Below are positions 26,574 to 37,491 of a DNA stretch of 64,000 nucleotides, piece by piece. Each line of letters opens with the position of its first letter. The stretch's first letter is position 1. The translations under genes and the position numbers were made by a program. Below the pieces are notes generated by a model. That model ran no database searches and was not told the DNA's origin. It saw nothing but the letters and a program-made list of their open reading frames with translations. The stretch is from Arcanobacterium phocae (GTDB lineage: Bacteria; Actinomycetota; Actinomycetes; Actinomycetales; Actinomycetaceae), in assembly GCF_900105865.1 (NCBI RefSeq), contig NZ_LT629804.1:496001-560000 (forward strand), written 5' to 3'.

Positions 26574-29144
26574 TTATTCTACTTCGGTAGCGGTTTGTGC
26601 GTCATCTTTCGCGTCAGATTCCGGTTCGACGGCGGCGGTACCGTCTGCTTCCGTATCTTCGTCCTCTTCAGCTTCTTTTTCCATATTGAGCGCGATGGAA
26701 ATGATCTTGTCACCCTTGTCCGGGGTAGCAAACTTGACACCTTGAGTATTACGGCCAGTCAGTGACACTTCGTCTACTGCTGAACGCACAACCTTGCCCG
26801 ATTCCATAATGACCATAACTTCGTCACCTGGATGAGTGATGAGTGCGCCCACCAGATCGCCACGGGACTCAACCACGTTAGCAACCTTGATACCCAGGCC
26901 AGCACGGCCCTGGACTCGGTACTGCTCGATATCAGTGCGCTTAGCAAAGCCACCTTCAGTTACAACAAAGACTTCCGCACCTTCGTCAACAATATCCATT
27001 GCAAGCAACCGATCATCACCACGGAACTTCATACCAGTCACACCAGAGGTTGCTCGACCCATTGGACGCAAGGTTTCGTCGTCGGCCGTGAAACGCAAGG
27101 ACTGCCCACCGCGCGAGACGAGGATGACGTCGTCGCCCTCATTCAGCAAACGGGCAGCCACGAGACGGTCAGTTGTGCCATCTTCACGTTCGCGCAGCTT
27201 GACGGCGATCAAACCGCCGGTACGGGCGGAATCGTAGTCACTCAAGCGGGTCTTCTTCACCAGGCCGTCTTCGGTGGCAAGCACAAGATAGTCGGCTTGA
27301 TCGTAGCTACGGATCGAGACCATCGAGGCAATTGATTCACCTGGCTGGAATGCCAACATGTTGGCAATATGCTGACCCTTAGCGTCACGTGCGCCTTCTG
27401 GTAGCTCATAGCCCTTGATTCGGTAAACCCGGCCCTGGTTGGTAAAGAATAGCTGCCAATCGTGAGTGGAGGTAATACCGAAATGCTCGACGATATCGTC
27501 GTCACGCAACGAGGTTCCCTTGATTCCCTTACCGCCGCGATGCTGGGCGCGGTATTCGCTCACCTTGGTACGCTTAACGAATCCAGAGCGGGTAATGGTG
27601 ATAACGACGTCGTCCTCCGGAATCAAATCTTCATCGGACATTTCACCGTCAAATGGGAGGATCTTGGTACGGCGTTCGTCGCCGAACTTGGCAACAATCT
27701 CGCCGAGTTCGTCCGCCACGATGGTTCGCTGACGGCCTGGCGAAGCTAAAATGTCCCGGTAATCGTCACGCAATGCCATCTTTTCGTCACGCTCGTCCAG
27801 GATCTTTTGCCGTTCGAGAGCAGCTAGACGGCGGAGCTGCATAGCTAAGATATGGTCGGCTTGAATTTCGTTGATGTCCAGCAACTTCATGAGGCCTTCG
27901 CGAGCTTCATCCACGGTTGGCGAGCGCCGAATCAAGGCGATTACTTCGTCGAGCGCATCGAGGGCTTTAACGAGTCCCTCTAGAATCATCAAACGCTCAA
28001 GGACCTTACGGAGCCGGAATTCGGTACGACGGCGAATCACTTCGATCTGGTGGTCAACCCAGTGGCGGACAAAACCATCGAGTGAAAGCGTGCGTGGCAC
28101 GCCGTCAACCAGCGCCAGCATATTGGCTGGGAAGTTGTTTTGCATCTGGGTATGCTTGTAGAGGTTGTTGAGCACAACCTTGGCAACCGCGTCCTTCTTG
28201 AGGACGACGACGATGCGCTGGCCGGCGCGCCCAGAGGTTTCGTCGCGAATATCTGCGATACCCGGCAGACGGCCGTCTTTAATGCCTTCCACCATCTTGT
28301 CCAGCAAGCGATCAGGATTGACTTGGTATGGCAGATCGGTGATAACGAGGCATTGACGCCCATTGATTTCATCAACTTCAACAACTGCGCGCTGCGTGAT
28401 CGAACCATTTCCGGTCCGATACATCGACTCGATGCCTTTGGTTCCGAGAATTGTTGCCCCAGTTGGGAAATCTGGTCCTTTGACGCGGGCAATCAGTGCT
28501 TCGAGGAGCTCTTCACGGGTAGCTTCTGGATGCTCGAGGAACCACTGGACACCTTCAGCAACTTCACGCAGGTTATGCGGTGGAATACGAGTAGCCATAC
28601 CAACCGCGATACCTTCCGAACCGTTAACCAGCAGGTTCGGGAAACGAGAGGTGAGCACAGTTGGCTCTTGTACCGAGCCGTCAAAGTTTGGTGTGAAATC
28701 AACTGTGTCTTCGTTAATGTCACGAACCATTTCGACGGCGAGCTGGGCCATACGAGCCTCAGTGTAACGCGGTGCAGCTGCGCCTAGATCACCAGCAGTA
28801 CCGAAGTTTCCTTGGCCGGCAACGAGTGGATAGCGCAGGTTCCATGGCTGGACCATGCGCACCATTGTGTCGTAGATTGCGGCGTCACCGTGCGGGTGGA
28901 AGTTACCCATCACGTCACCAACAATTTTCACCGACTTAGAGAAAGAGGAATCTGGCCGGTAGCCACCGTCCCACATCGCGTAAATAACGCGACGGTGGAC
29001 AGGTTTCATGCCGTCGCGAACGTCTGGAAGTGCGCGGCCGATAATAACGGACATCGCATAGTCCAAATAGGACGTTTCCATTTCGCGCTGGAGATCGACG
29101 TCCTTGATGAGGCCGTGGTTGTATTCTGCTATTTCTTCAGTCAT
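26574..29144 (-). CDS. gyrA: DNA gyrase subunit A
   Basis: An 856-residue type II topoisomerase breakage-reunion subunit. It has the winged-helix/tower region with catalytic Tyr127 in APRYTE, then the C-terminal beta-pinwheel with a GyrA-box-like sequence ([10 protein letters not shown]). It ends in an acidic tail. In the quinolone-resistance region the motif reads [10 protein letters not shown], with Ala88 where Escherichia coli has Ser83; the acidic Asp92 is retained. The gene lies 23 bases downstream of gyrB and is probably co-transcribed. Confidence 0.98.
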   Translation of the reverse strand: MTEEIAEYNHGLIKDVDLQREMETSYLDYAMSVIIGRALPDVRDGMKPVHRRVIYAMWDGGYRPDSSFSKSVKIVGDVMGNFHPHGDAAIYDTMVRMVQPWNLRYPLVAGQGNFGTAGDLGAAAPRYTEARMAQLAVEMVRDINEDTVDFTPNFDGSVQEPTVLTSRFPNLLVNGSEGIAVGMATRIPPHNLREVAEGVQWFLEHPEATREELLEALIARVKGPDFPTGATILGTKGIESMYRTGNGSITQRAVVEVDEINGRQCLVITDLPYQVNPDRLLDKMVEGIKDGRLPGIADIRDETSGRAGQRIVVVLKKDAVAKVVLNNLYKHTQMQNNFPANMLALVDGVPRTLSLDGFVRHWVDHQIEVIRRRTEFRLRKVLERLMILEGLVKALDALDEVIALIRRSPTVDEAREGLMKLLDINEIQADHILAMQLRRLAALERQKILDERDEKMALRDDYRDILASPGRQRTIVADELGEIVAKFGDERRTKILPFDGEMSDEDLIPEDDVVITITRSGFVKRTKVSEYRAQHRGGKGIKGTSLRDDDIVEHFGITSTHDWQLFFTNQGRVYRIKGYELPEGARDAKGQHIANMLAFQPGESIASMVSIRSYDQADYLVLATEDGLVKKTRLSDYDSARTGGLIAVKLREREDGTTDRLVAARLLNEGDDVILVSRGGQSLRFTADDETLRPMGRATSGVTGMKFRGDDRLLAMDIVDEGAEVFVVTEGGFAKRTDIEQYRVQGRAGLGIKVANVVESRGDLVGALITHPGDEVMVIMESGKVVRSAVDEVSLTGRNTQGVKFATPDKGDKIISIALNMEKEAEEDEDTEADGTAAVEPESDAKDDAQTATEVE

Positions 29145-29167
29145 GAGTTGTTCTTAACCAGCCATTC

Positions 29168-31216
29168 TTAAATGTCGAGGAAGCGGACGTCGTGGGCATT
29201 GCGCTGGATGAAGGAACGACGTGATGCGACGTCTTCACCCATCAAGATCGAGAAGGATTCATCCGTTGCAGCCGCTTCGCCGATGCTGACACGCTTCAAG
29301 GTACGGGTTTCTGGATTCATGGTGGTGTCCCACAATTCTGAATCGTTCATTTCACCAAGACCCTTGTATCGCTGGATTCCTTGGCCTTCGGCTTTCGGTA
29401 GGCGCTTTCCAGCTGCGAGTCCTTCTTCGAGTTTGATGTCTCGTTCTTTATCAGAGAAGACATACTCGTGGTCTGCATTCGTCCACTTGATGCGGTAGAG
29501 CGGCGGCATCGCCAAGAAGATATAACCGTGTTCGATCAGTGGGCGCATGTAGCGGTAGACCAGGGTCAACAGCAAGGTTGCAATGTGCTGGCCGTCCACA
29601 TCAGCATCCGCCATGAATACGATCTTGTGGTAACGCAACTTGTTGATGTCGAATTCTTCGCCAACACCAGTTCCGAACGCGGTGATCAGGCTCTGGATGG
29701 ATTCGGATGATAGTGCACGATCGAGCCGTGCTTTTTCTACGTTCAAAATCTTTCCGCGAATCGGCATGATCGCCTGATGGTTCGGGTCACGGCCGTTAAC
29801 AGCGGAACCGCCTGCCGAATCACCCTCGACGATGAAGATTTCACATTCGGCTGGATTATTCGAGGTGCAATCCTTGAGCTTTCCAGGCATTGCGGCCGAT
29901 TCTAGAACGGACTTACGCCGGGTTGCTTCGCGGGCTTTACGTGCTGCTAACCGAGCAGTTTGCGCTTGGGTTGCCTTGCGAATAATTTCTTTGCCTTCAC
30001 TCGGATGCATATCGAGCCAGTCCGTGAGCTGGGCGTACGTGGTTTGCTGAACAAAGGTTCGTGCTTCCGTGTTGCCAAGCTTAGTCTTGGTCTGGCCTTC
30101 GAATTGTGGTTCGCCGAGTTTAATCGAGATGACGGCTGTTAGGCCTTCACGAATATCATCACCGGTCAGGTTGGCGTCCTTTTCTTTCAGGAGGCCCTTG
30201 TCTCGTGCGTACTTATTGATAATCGAGGTCAGCACGGTACGGAAACCTTCTTCGTGGGTTCCACCTTCAGTTGTATTAATCGTGTTTGCGAATGTGTGCA
30301 AAGATTCGGAGTAACCGTTGGTCCACTGCATTGCGACTTCAACCGAGATGACTCGTTCTTTGTCTTCAGCTTCAAAGTAGATTGGTTCTGCATGAACTGG
30401 TTCTGCCTTCTTGGTTTTGATCAGGTAGGTGACGTAGTCATGCAGTCCGTTGTCATATTGGTAGGTGACTGAGGTGTGCTTCTTTTCGACGTCGTTCTCT
30501 TCGCCAGTGACTTCATCGCCGTCGGCAACCGCTGATTCACGTTCGTCAATTAGCGTGATCTTGAGGCTCTTGTTCAAGAATGCCATCTGGTGGAAGCGTT
30601 GACGAAGGGTGTCAAAATCAAAATCGACGGTTTCAAAAATGTCGGCGTTTGGCCAGAACGTTTGGGTTGTTCCGGTGCGATCTGTTGGTTCGCCTTGTTC
30701 TAGTGGCGCAACTGGGACACCGTTTTCGTAGGAAATCCGCCAAACATAGCCGTCTCGGCGAACTTCGGTATCCATGCGGGTGGATAGTGCGTTGACAACC
30801 GAGATGCCGACGCCGTGCAGACCGCCGGAAACAGCATAGGAGCCGTTGCCAAATTTTCCGCCGGCGTGCAGAACGGTCATAACTACCTGAACTGCTGCAA
30901 CGCCTTCCGTTGGATGGATATCGACTGGGATTCCACGACCGTCGTCTTCAACTTTCACGCCACCGTTATCAAGCAAGGTGACAGTAATTTCCGAAGCGTA
31001 TCCGGCGAGCGCTTCGTCGACTGAGTTATCGACGACCTCATAAACAAGGTGATGCAATCCGCGTTCACCAGTTGAACCGATGTACATGCCCGGACGCTTC
31101 CGAACAGCTTCAAGACCTTCAAGGACTGTAATGTCAGCTGCGTTGTATTCAGTACCTTGCGCTACTGTACCCGCATGTTGTGTAGTCTCATTTGTGGCCT
31201 TATTTTCATCTGACAC
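29168..31216 (-). CDS. gyrB: DNA gyrase subunit B
   Basis: The ATPase subunit of gyrase, about 682 residues. It has the GHKL ATP site ([31 protein letters not shown]), a transducer domain and a TOPRIM domain ([18 protein letters not shown]). It ends in the conserved HDVRFLDI tail. The start is uncertain. I prefer the GTG at 31216, which has GAGGGG about ten bases upstream; an ATG at 31234 would add six residues. Its own TATAAT promoter and a leader hairpin lie upstream. Confidence 0.95.
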   Translation of the reverse strand: MSDENKATNETTQHAGTVAQGTEYNAADITVLEGLEAVRKRPGMYIGSTGERGLHHLVYEVVDNSVDEALAGYASEITVTLLDNGGVKVEDDGRGIPVDIHPTEGVAAVQVVMTVLHAGGKFGNGSYAVSGGLHGVGISVVNALSTRMDTEVRRDGYVWRISYENGVPVAPLEQGEPTDRTGTTQTFWPNADIFETVDFDFDTLRQRFHQMAFLNKSLKITLIDERESAVADGDEVTGEENDVEKKHTSVTYQYDNGLHDYVTYLIKTKKAEPVHAEPIYFEAEDKERVISVEVAMQWTNGYSESLHTFANTINTTEGGTHEEGFRTVLTSIINKYARDKGLLKEKDANLTGDDIREGLTAVISIKLGEPQFEGQTKTKLGNTEARTFVQQTTYAQLTDWLDMHPSEGKEIIRKATQAQTARLAARKAREATRRKSVLESAAMPGKLKDCTSNNPAECEIFIVEGDSAGGSAVNGRDPNHQAIMPIRGKILNVEKARLDRALSSESIQSLITAFGTGVGEEFDINKLRYHKIVFMADADVDGQHIATLLLTLVYRYMRPLIEHGYIFLAMPPLYRIKWTNADHEYVFSDKERDIKLEEGLAAGKRLPKAEGQGIQRYKGLGEMNDSELWDTTMNPETRTLKRVSIGEAAATDESFSILMGEDVASRRSFIQRNAHDVRFLDI

Positions 31217-31325
31217 GCGTAGACTTCCCCTCATTCTTCGTGGTGGCACATCTATGGCGAACACATATGTGTTCTACCTCATATAACGTGCGTAAAACCG
31301 GCTCTGCTTGATTTCGCCCCTAAAA

Positions 31326-31363
31326 AGGTAGGGACCTACCTCAAGGCATCCTTAGTTATTATA
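31326..31363 (-). promoter_or_regulatory. gyrB promoter -10 and leader palindrome
   Basis: A perfect TATAAT lies at 31358-31363 on the minus strand. The inverted repeat AGGTAGG-GA-CCTACCT (31326-31341) falls just inside the predicted transcript, about 110 bases before the gyrB start. It could be an operator or a leader hairpin. No clear -35 is visible. Confidence 0.45.
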
Positions 31364-31421
31364 GCGCGTTTTTACTGCCAGAACATAGGGTTCGAACTAA
31401 AATCCCGAAATATTGAAAAGA

Positions 31422-32021
31422 TTATCCGTAGGTATCGCGCGGACCACGTCCAGGAACTGACAACCGCCCATGCTTCCAGGACGGCACATACGGCCCATTG
31501 ACCACGATTTCTTTCACTACACCTTCACCGAGCTCTTGCGCGAGTCGGGCATCGAGGTGGTGCAATAGCGAACGAATCTGTTTCTCCCACGCCACCGTTT
31601 TTGCCTGCAATGTCAAGGTTCCATCCGGCGTAAAATCAACAACCTCGCAGTGCGCCGCAAACGCTTCGCCAACGATCTCCGGCCAACGAGTCACCACAGA
31701 TGCCACTTCAACCTGCGAGTTCCACCCGCGTTCCTCAATCGCTTTTTTCATCAGTGTGAACACCGGTTGCGGGTCACGATAGGACGGGCGCGCCCCCGAC
31801 CCAACTTCTTGTCCAGGGCTCGGAACGAGCGGTGCATCCCCGATCGGTTTCGGCTGCGTTGCAGCTAGCGTTGCTCGGGACGTGTTTCGACGACGAACAA
31901 ATCCCTGGTCTGCTGCCATGCGACGAACCCGATGCAGAATCTGTAGCGGCAAAATATCACCATGTTTGCGAGCAGCTGCCAGCCGTGCCTGCTCAATTTT
32001 GTTGTGTGTTGATGTGGCCAC
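31422..32021 (-). CDS. DciA-type helicase-loading protein (DUF721)
   Basis: A 199-residue protein with a basic N-terminal region and a C-terminal DUF721/DciA domain (about 80-180: WPEIVGEAFAAHCEVVDF, LTLQAKTVAWEKQIR). DciA proteins help load the replicative helicase in bacteria lacking DnaC or DnaI, and in actinobacteria they are encoded between recF and gyrB, as here. The GTG start overlaps the recF stop by one base (TAGTG). Confidence 0.9.
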   Translation of the reverse strand: MATSTHNKIEQARLAAARKHGDILPLQILHRVRRMAADQGFVRRRNTSRATLAATQPKPIGDAPLVPSPGQEVGSGARPSYRDPQPVFTLMKKAIEERGWNSQVEVASVVTRWPEIVGEAFAAHCEVVDFTPDGTLTLQAKTVAWEKQIRSLLHHLDARLAQELGEGVVKEIVVNGPYVPSWKHGRLSVPGRGPRDTYG

Positions 32022-33250
32022 TATTCATCACCCGCATCGCGGGTAACGGTGCCATCGTGTACCAAAAACTTTTCACCAGATAGCTCGTCTGGCAAGTCAT
32101 CTCCCACTGCGGCAGTCACGAATACTTGTTCTCCTTGGCTAACAATGTCAGCTAAGCGTTGCCGACGCCGGGCATCGAGTTCGGCAAAAACATCGTCGAG
32201 AATGAGGATGGGTTCGCCGTCGTCGGCCCAATTTCCCGAAACGTCATCACGTAAAACGCGCCACGACGCTAACCGCAACGCGAGCGCATACGACCATGAC
32301 TCGCCGTGGGAGGCAAACCCTTTCGCTGGCAACGTTCCCAAGGAAATCGCTAGATCGTCGCGATGTGGACCAACTAGGTTGACACCGCGTTCTATTTCTT
32401 GAGAACGCCACTGTTTCATTGCGTCAAGAAGCTGCTCTATCGTAGCTTTTTCTTCTTGCAGATCTGCTTCATGGGTTGCGATAACTTCACTTAAGGAGTC
32501 ATCGGCGTGCAGTTGTTGTGCAGTAGGTAAATCCCAGCCACTGCGATGATCGATGTTGGCTGCATAGTCGATACGGGCAACGCCTTTTCCGCCGGAAAGC
32601 TGGTGATAGTACTGGGTGACGTAGGGGCGCAGGGCACTGATAATGCGGACGCGTTCAGCAATAATTCGCGCACCGAGTTGAGCGAGCTGCTGATCGTAAA
32701 TGTCGAGCATAGTTTCATCAGCAACAACGTCACGACGCCGATTTTTCCACAAGGTTTTCAGCAACGCCGCGCGCTGTTTGGCAACTTTGCCGTAGTCCGC
32801 TTTGATTTGCGCCATCCGAGGACGTAACTGAATCATGACGTCGTCGAGAAAACGACGCCGTATTCCAGGATCACCTTTAATAAGCTCAAGATCTTCCGGC
32901 GCGAACATAACGGTTCGAACAATTCCGAGGACGTCAGCAGGTTTGGCATTACCACGGTTGATTCGTGCTCGGTTCGCGCGCCCAGCCAAAATTTCGATTT
33001 CGACCGTTGTTGGCGAATCGCCATGCATGACTTTGGCACGCACTACGCCAGCATTAGCTCCTTGCCGAACCAGACTGATATCTGCATTCACTCGATGTGA
33101 AGAAAACGTTGCAAGATAGCCGATTGCTTCAACTAGATTGGTTTTCCCTTGCCCGTTTTCTCCAACGAATGTTGTCACTCCTGAACGGAAGGACACAACA
33201 ACGTCGCGATATGAACGAAAATCGTTCAACGCGAGGTCGGTGATATACAC
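32021..33250 (-). CDS. recF: DNA replication and repair protein RecF
   Basis: A 409-residue SMC-like ATPase that promotes RecA loading at gapped DNA. Walker A is GENGQGKTN near residue 31, a signature-like motif lies in the middle, and Walker B is LILDDVFAELDARRR near residue 345. The GTG start lies four bases after the dnaN stop, so translation is probably coupled. Confidence 0.96.
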   Translation of the reverse strand: MYITDLALNDFRSYRDVVVSFRSGVTTFVGENGQGKTNLVEAIGYLATFSSHRVNADISLVRQGANAGVVRAKVMHGDSPTTVEIEILAGRANRARINRGNAKPADVLGIVRTVMFAPEDLELIKGDPGIRRRFLDDVMIQLRPRMAQIKADYGKVAKQRAALLKTLWKNRRRDVVADETMLDIYDQQLAQLGARIIAERVRIISALRPYVTQYYHQLSGGKGVARIDYAANIDHRSGWDLPTAQQLHADDSLSEVIATHEADLQEEKATIEQLLDAMKQWRSQEIERGVNLVGPHRDDLAISLGTLPAKGFASHGESWSYALALRLASWRVLRDDVSGNWADDGEPILILDDVFAELDARRRQRLADIVSQGEQVFVTAAVGDDLPDELSGEKFLVHDGTVTRDAGDE

Positions 33251-33254
33251 GGTG

Positions 33255-34373
33255 TCAGTTGTTACCGAACGTACGAACAGGCATGAGCAAGAGACGGAAA
33301 TCGTTCACCGATTCGCCGTCTTTTTCTGCTGTCATAACTGCTGGCTTAGTTGGGTGAGTAACGGCTAGGCGAACCTTTTCACCACTCATAACCGCAAAAC
33401 CTTCTTGAAGGAAGATGGGATTGAACGCCATCTTCAGATCTTCGCCAACGACCTCAGCGGCGAGCGCTTCAGATGCTTGTGCTTGATCGCCTTGTCCAGC
33501 TTCGATTGTAACTTCGCCTTCGGTAAAGGAAAGCCGAACTGCAGCATTCTTTTCCACAACTAGGCGCGAACGCTTAATTGCATCAAGCATTTCCATCCGA
33601 TCCATCACCATGTATCCAGCACTTTCAGCTGGGAACAGTGAGAGGACTTGCGGATATTCGCCATCGATAAGCTGAACTGTGTTTTGCTTACCGCCGGCTG
33701 CAAAGCCGATTAAGGAATCTGATAGTGAGATTTCGATTGGCCCGGCCGACCCAAGTGCTTTGGCAATGTCAAGAAGACGCGAGGCACGAACTAGGATGCG
33801 CTGAGAAATCGTGGTATCAGCTGGATTCCACTTAAGTTCCCGAACAGCAAGACGATAACGGTCTGTTGCCATGAGAGCAATGGAATCACCGTTAATTTCA
33901 ATGCATACCGAAACTAAAAGTGGCAAGGTGTCATCATTTGAGGCTGCGATCGATACCTGGCTAATTGCTTCGAGCCACTGCGTTCCGTCTACAGTTCCAA
34001 CAACTGGTGGCATCTCGGATCCCTCAGTATAGTCTTCACTTGCCATCGTCTTCATCGAGAAGTGCGAAGCTCCGCATTCGATATCGAGCTTGGTTCCATC
34101 GAGAGTCAGTTCAATTGGCTTACGTGGAAGTGCCCGGCAAATATCTGCGAGTAGACGTCCATTGATAAGAACATCGCCAGCGGTGAGAACATCTGCTTCG
34201 ATATCAACGTGAGACGAGATATCTGAATCGCGTGAACCAAGAGAAACAATACCGTTTTGAGATGCCTGAATTTTCAAACCGGCCAGAACTGGTATCGCTG
34301 GACGATTTGGAATGGTTCGTGCAACCCATGTAACGGCTTCTGTGAAGACGTCATGTTCAACGATAATTTTCAC
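33255..34373 (-). CDS. dnaN: DNA polymerase III sliding clamp (beta subunit)
   Basis: A 372-residue protein made of three clamp domains, starting MKIIVEHDVFTEAV and ending with the conserved LLMPVR near the C-terminus. The clamp tethers polymerase III to DNA. It begins with GTG, with AGG seven bases upstream, and is part of dnaN-recF-dciA-gyrB-gyrA on the minus strand. Confidence 0.97.
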   Translation of the reverse strand: MKIIVEHDVFTEAVTWVARTIPNRPAIPVLAGLKIQASQNGIVSLGSRDSDISSHVDIEADVLTAGDVLINGRLLADICRALPRKPIELTLDGTKLDIECGASHFSMKTMASEDYTEGSEMPPVVGTVDGTQWLEAISQVSIAASNDDTLPLLVSVCIEINGDSIALMATDRYRLAVRELKWNPADTTISQRILVRASRLLDIAKALGSAGPIEISLSDSLIGFAAGGKQNTVQLIDGEYPQVLSLFPAESAGYMVMDRMEMLDAIKRSRLVVEKNAAVRLSFTEGEVTIEAGQGDQAQASEALAAEVVGEDLKMAFNPIFLQEGFAVMSGEKVRLAVTHPTKPAVMTAEKDGESVNDFRLLLMPVRTFGNN

Positions 34374-34718
34374 CGCAACCTACTTTCCTCAAAATTACTA
34401 CTTAATACTGTACGCGAAATACCCCACGCGTCGGAATCGAAACGACATTTTGTGGATTGTTGAGATTTACTCGCAGTCGGTGGCGACCAGATCTTCCCTA
34501 TAACTATTTAGGTAGTAGTAGTAATAGGGTCTGTGGAAACTGTGGAAAACCCATTCTTCCGTTGTAAAATCAACATTTTCTACAGTGGATTATTTGTGGT
34601 TTATCAGTGAATAACATATGTCATTTTGTGGATGAGACAAAACGAAGTAGTTTTTATCCACAGATTCACAGGTTTTATCCACAGTTATCCACAAAATAAA
34701 TCACATATTGTGTGTTAT
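34374..34718. other. Candidate replication origin (oriC): dnaA-dnaN intergenic DnaA boxes
   Basis: This 345-base gap contains three perfect TTATCCACA DnaA boxes at 34654-34662, 34675-34683 and 34685-34693. Near-matches on the opposite strand include TGTGGATGA (34627) and TGTGGATTG (34451). AT-rich stretches between them could serve as the unwinding element. This is the commonest oriC position in actinobacteria. Confidence 0.75.
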
Positions 34719-36275
34719 TTACTCTTGAGCGAGCTGAGCGTGGTCTTTTGCCGCGTTTTTAATGATCGTGGTTAGTTCAGACACTTGCGTGAAAATAGTT
34801 TGTTTCTCTGCCATCAGGGCTTCGACCTTGCGCACCGCATTCATTACTGTGGTGTGGTCCCGTCGATTAAATTCCTCGGCGATCTTCGGAAGTGACAGAT
34901 CAGTTAATTCCCGGCATAGGTACATTGCCACGTGGCGTGGCTGGGTTAGCGTTCGGGTACGCGTTGGGGACTTCAAATCCGCTAGCGGAACGTTGAAATA
35001 GTTTGACACTTGCGCCACGATCATTCCGGCTGTGACCTGAATAGAGTTGGGATCAGAAATCATGTCCTTGAGCTGAGATTCAGCTAAATCAAGGGAAATC
35101 TGCTGTTTGGTTAAGTCAGCGAAGGCCCGGATACGGCGGAGCGCACCTTCCATTTCACGTACGTTACTGGTGATACGAGTAGCAATAAACTCAATGACAT
35201 CGCGTGGCACTTCAAGACCTTCTGCCGTCGCTTTGCGATTGAGGATGGCGATACGTGTTTCAAGGTTCGGTAGATCGATTGCTGCGGTAATTCCGGACTT
35301 GAATCGTGAAATCATCCGGTCTTCGAAATCGACGAGAAGATTTGGTGCCACATCGGATGTGATAACGATCTGTTTATTGGCGTTAATAAGTGCGTTGAAG
35401 GTGTGGAAGAATTCTTCGAGCGTACGCGAGCGGTCACGCCCGGAAAGGAATTGAATATCGTCGATCAACAGAACATCGACGGTACGGAATTGGTCTTTGA
35501 AGTTATGCATTTGCCCGTTTGCCAAGGCGTTAATAAATGCGTTGGTGAACTCTTCGGCAGATACGTAAAGCACCTTTTTGCTAGGAAACATCTCCTGCAC
35601 TGAGTTGCCGATGGCGTGCAGAAGGTGGGTTTTACCCATTCCGGAGTCTGAGTACAAGAACAGTGGGTTGTAGGTAGAACCAGGAAGCTCTGATACTGCC
35701 AATGCAGTTGCATGCGCGAAACGGTTAGATTCACCGGTGACGAATGTTTCGAAAGTGTAATGCTGGTTTAGGCGTGCTAAATCGCGGACTTCTTGTTGTC
35801 TATCTAGATGACGTGGCGGAGCAGGTGGCGCTGTAACGGGTTTTTCGTACTGTGGGGTAGGGAAAAGCTGTGTAGGTTCGGGGGACGACGACGGAGTTTC
35901 GTTGTAGGCCGGTTTGGCAAATTCTTGCACTGGCGTTGAAGAAACAGAATGCAGAGTCGGTTCTGGCACAGACATTGGTGATGCAGATGAAGCCGATACA
36001 GATGATTCCGAAAGAGCTGGATCAACGGAAATTTCTAGTGTCAGTTCGCGTCCGACGATAGCTGATAGTTGCTCAGTTAATACCTGTGCAACGTTGGTAT
36101 TAATGAGGTTTCGAGTGAAATCAGTAGCTACGCCGATAAGGAATTTTTCGTCGATCAGCGCAAGAGGAGTTGCTAGCCGAACAAACGCTGTTTGTGATTC
36201 AGACAAGCGACCTTCAGCTCGTGAGAGCTCGATTGCTGCTGTCCAAGCATCGTTCACAAATGATCCATCAGACAT
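34719..36275 (-). CDS. dnaA: Chromosomal replication initiator DnaA
   Basis: A 518-residue initiator. An N-terminal domain I is followed by a long proline/serine-rich linker (about 85-165). The AAA+ domain has Walker A SDSGMGKTH and Walker B LLIDDIQF, and domain IV has the DnaA box-binding signature (RRDHTTVMNAVRK). It binds DnaA boxes and melts oriC. The ATG at 36275 is chosen over an upstream ATG because AAGGGG lies just before it. The gene is divergent from rpmH, and DnaA boxes lie on both sides, which suggests autoregulation. Confidence 0.97.
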   Translation of the reverse strand: MSDGSFVNDAWTAAIELSRAEGRLSESQTAFVRLATPLALIDEKFLIGVATDFTRNLINTNVAQVLTEQLSAIVGRELTLEISVDPALSESSVSASSASPMSVPEPTLHSVSSTPVQEFAKPAYNETPSSSPEPTQLFPTPQYEKPVTAPPAPPRHLDRQQEVRDLARLNQHYTFETFVTGESNRFAHATALAVSELPGSTYNPLFLYSDSGMGKTHLLHAIGNSVQEMFPSKKVLYVSAEEFTNAFINALANGQMHNFKDQFRTVDVLLIDDIQFLSGRDRSRTLEEFFHTFNALINANKQIVITSDVAPNLLVDFEDRMISRFKSGITAAIDLPNLETRIAILNRKATAEGLEVPRDVIEFIATRITSNVREMEGALRRIRAFADLTKQQISLDLAESQLKDMISDPNSIQVTAGMIVAQVSNYFNVPLADLKSPTRTRTLTQPRHVAMYLCRELTDLSLPKIAEEFNRRDHTTVMNAVRKVEALMAEKQTIFTQVSELTTIIKNAAKDHAQLAQE

Positions 36276-36351
36276 GTTTTCCCCTTGTTGTGCACGCCAG
36301 CCTTTTCTGGCCTGTGACAATCATAGGAGAACCTGCGACTAAAATCTAAAG

Positions 36352-36488
36352 TTATCCACAGGTTTATTCACAACTGTGGATATTACATGCGTGTAATTAC
36401 ATGAATTGAACCGCGGAGTTGCAATGCAAAAATGTATCCACTGAAATATCCACAGCTGTGGAAAGTAATATGGAAAGAGTTATCACAC
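36352..36488. other. DnaA-box cluster upstream of dnaA
   Basis: A perfect TTATCCACA lies at 36352-36360. Near-matches are TTATTCACA (36364-36372), TGTGGATAT (36375-36383), ATATCCACA (36446-36454) and TTATCACAC (36480-36488). The cluster could be part of a split origin or an autoregulatory site in the dnaA promoter. Confidence 0.65.
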
Positions 36489-36531
36489 GTAATTCATCAT
36501 GTGACAATAGTTACGGCACCCGTGTCTTTTA

Positions 36532-36561
36532 TTGACTATGAGCCGAAAACTCGCGTAAAGT
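36532..36561 (+). promoter_or_regulatory. rpmH promoter
   Basis: TTGACT (36532-36537) and TAAAGT (36556-36561) are separated by 18 bases, about 85 bases before the rpmH start. This is the divergent, strong-looking promoter expected for the L34 gene. Confidence 0.6.
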
Positions 36562-36645
36562 CATCAAGTCATGTGTGTGCAGGACACACACACGAATCCG
36601 AAACCATCGGGTTCGTTTCAAGTATCGATAAGTGGGAGATCACCC

Positions 36646-36786
36646 ATGTCTACCAAGCGTACGTTCCAGCCGAATAACCGCCGTCGTGCGAAGGTCCACG
36701 GCTTCCGTAAGCGTATGGCCACCCGTGCGGGTCGTGCAGTTCTTGCCTCCCGCCGTCGTAAGGGCCGCGCGCGCCTCTCTGCGTAA
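36646..36786 (+). CDS. rpmH: 50S ribosomal protein L34
   Basis: A 46-residue, highly basic protein, [20 protein letters not shown] at the N-terminus and a lysine/arginine-rich end. Length and sequence match bL34. GGGAG lies eight bases before the ATG. The rnpA ATG follows the stop codon directly, so the two are co-translated. Confidence 0.97.
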   Translation: MSTKRTFQPNNRRRAKVHGFRKRMATRAGRAVLASRRRKGRARLSA

Positions 36787-37152
36787 ATGCTGCCAACCGT
36801 CAACCGATTACGAACATCGGGCGATTTTGCTCGAACAGTTCGTCATGGGAGGCGGAGCGGAAACAGCCTTGTAGTTGTCTACTTTTTAGCAGACAACTCC
36901 ATAAATGAAGCCGACCTTTGCACAAAGGTCGGCTTCGTCGTGGGCAAAAAAGTTGGCAATTCGGTTGTCCGGCATACAGTTGCTCGCAAACTCCGCCACG
37001 TCGTCAGGAACTTTCTTCCCGAACTAGAGCCGGGAACCATCGTCGTACGCGCAAACCCCGCGGCGGCAACGGCGTCGTCGCAAGATTTCACCCGAGCACT
37101 CGACAGTGCGCTCACCAGAGCACAGGCTCGGAAGGCGCACACTCATGATTAA
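36787..37152 (+). CDS. rnpA: Ribonuclease P protein component
   Basis: A 121-residue basic protein that supports the RNase P ribozyme in 5' maturation of tRNAs. The conserved RNR-type motif is visible as GKKVGNSVVRHTVARKLRH near residues 55-73. The ATG immediately follows the rpmH stop, and the end overlaps yidD by eight bases, indicating a compact operon. Confidence 0.95.
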   Translation: MLPTVNRLRTSGDFARTVRHGRRSGNSLVVVYFLADNSINEADLCTKVGFVVGKKVGNSVVRHTVARKLRHVVRNFLPELEPGTIVVRANPAAATASSQDFTRALDSALTRAQARKAHTHD

Positions 37153-37477
37153 ACGTCTGTTCATGTGGATGATTCGCTGGTACCAACGCACAATTTCAGC
37201 CGGATTACCGCGGCGGTGCAAATATCAGCCCACCTGCTCACAATATGCACTTGATTCCATTGAGGTTCACGGCGTAATTAAAGGTACACTTTTATCAGTG
37301 TGGCGATTGTTACGCTGCAACCCGTGGAGTAAAGGTGGCGTGGACTGGGTTCCTGAACCTGGTGCCTGGCCAACCAAACCCCTCGGATACACCGAACTCT
37401 TGGCGTACCGCGCCCAGCAAGAATCATCAGGCCACTACGGCCATGGCGATGATACACATCGTGGCAACTGCCCCTAA
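37145..37477 (+). CDS. yidD: Membrane protein insertion efficiency factor YidD
   Basis: A 110-residue protein with an N-terminal amphipathic/hydrophobic helix and the family core RWYQRTISAG, CKYQPTCSQYALDSIE and RLLRCNPWSKGGVD. YidD assists YidC-dependent membrane insertion. The ATG at 37145 gives the expected length; a longer frame lies inside rnpA. GGAAGG upstream may serve as the ribosome-binding site. Confidence 0.94.
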   Translation: MIKRLFMWMIRWYQRTISAGLPRRCKYQPTCSQYALDSIEVHGVIKGTLLSVWRLLRCNPWSKGGVDWVPEPGAWPTKPLGYTELLAYRAQQESSGHYGHGDDTHRGNCP

Positions 37478-37491
37478 GCGAAAGAAGAACT

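Noticed and set aside
26836-28787. Several long plus-strand open frames inside gyrA
   Set aside because: Shadows of a high-bias conserved gene on the opposite strand; no independent evidence.
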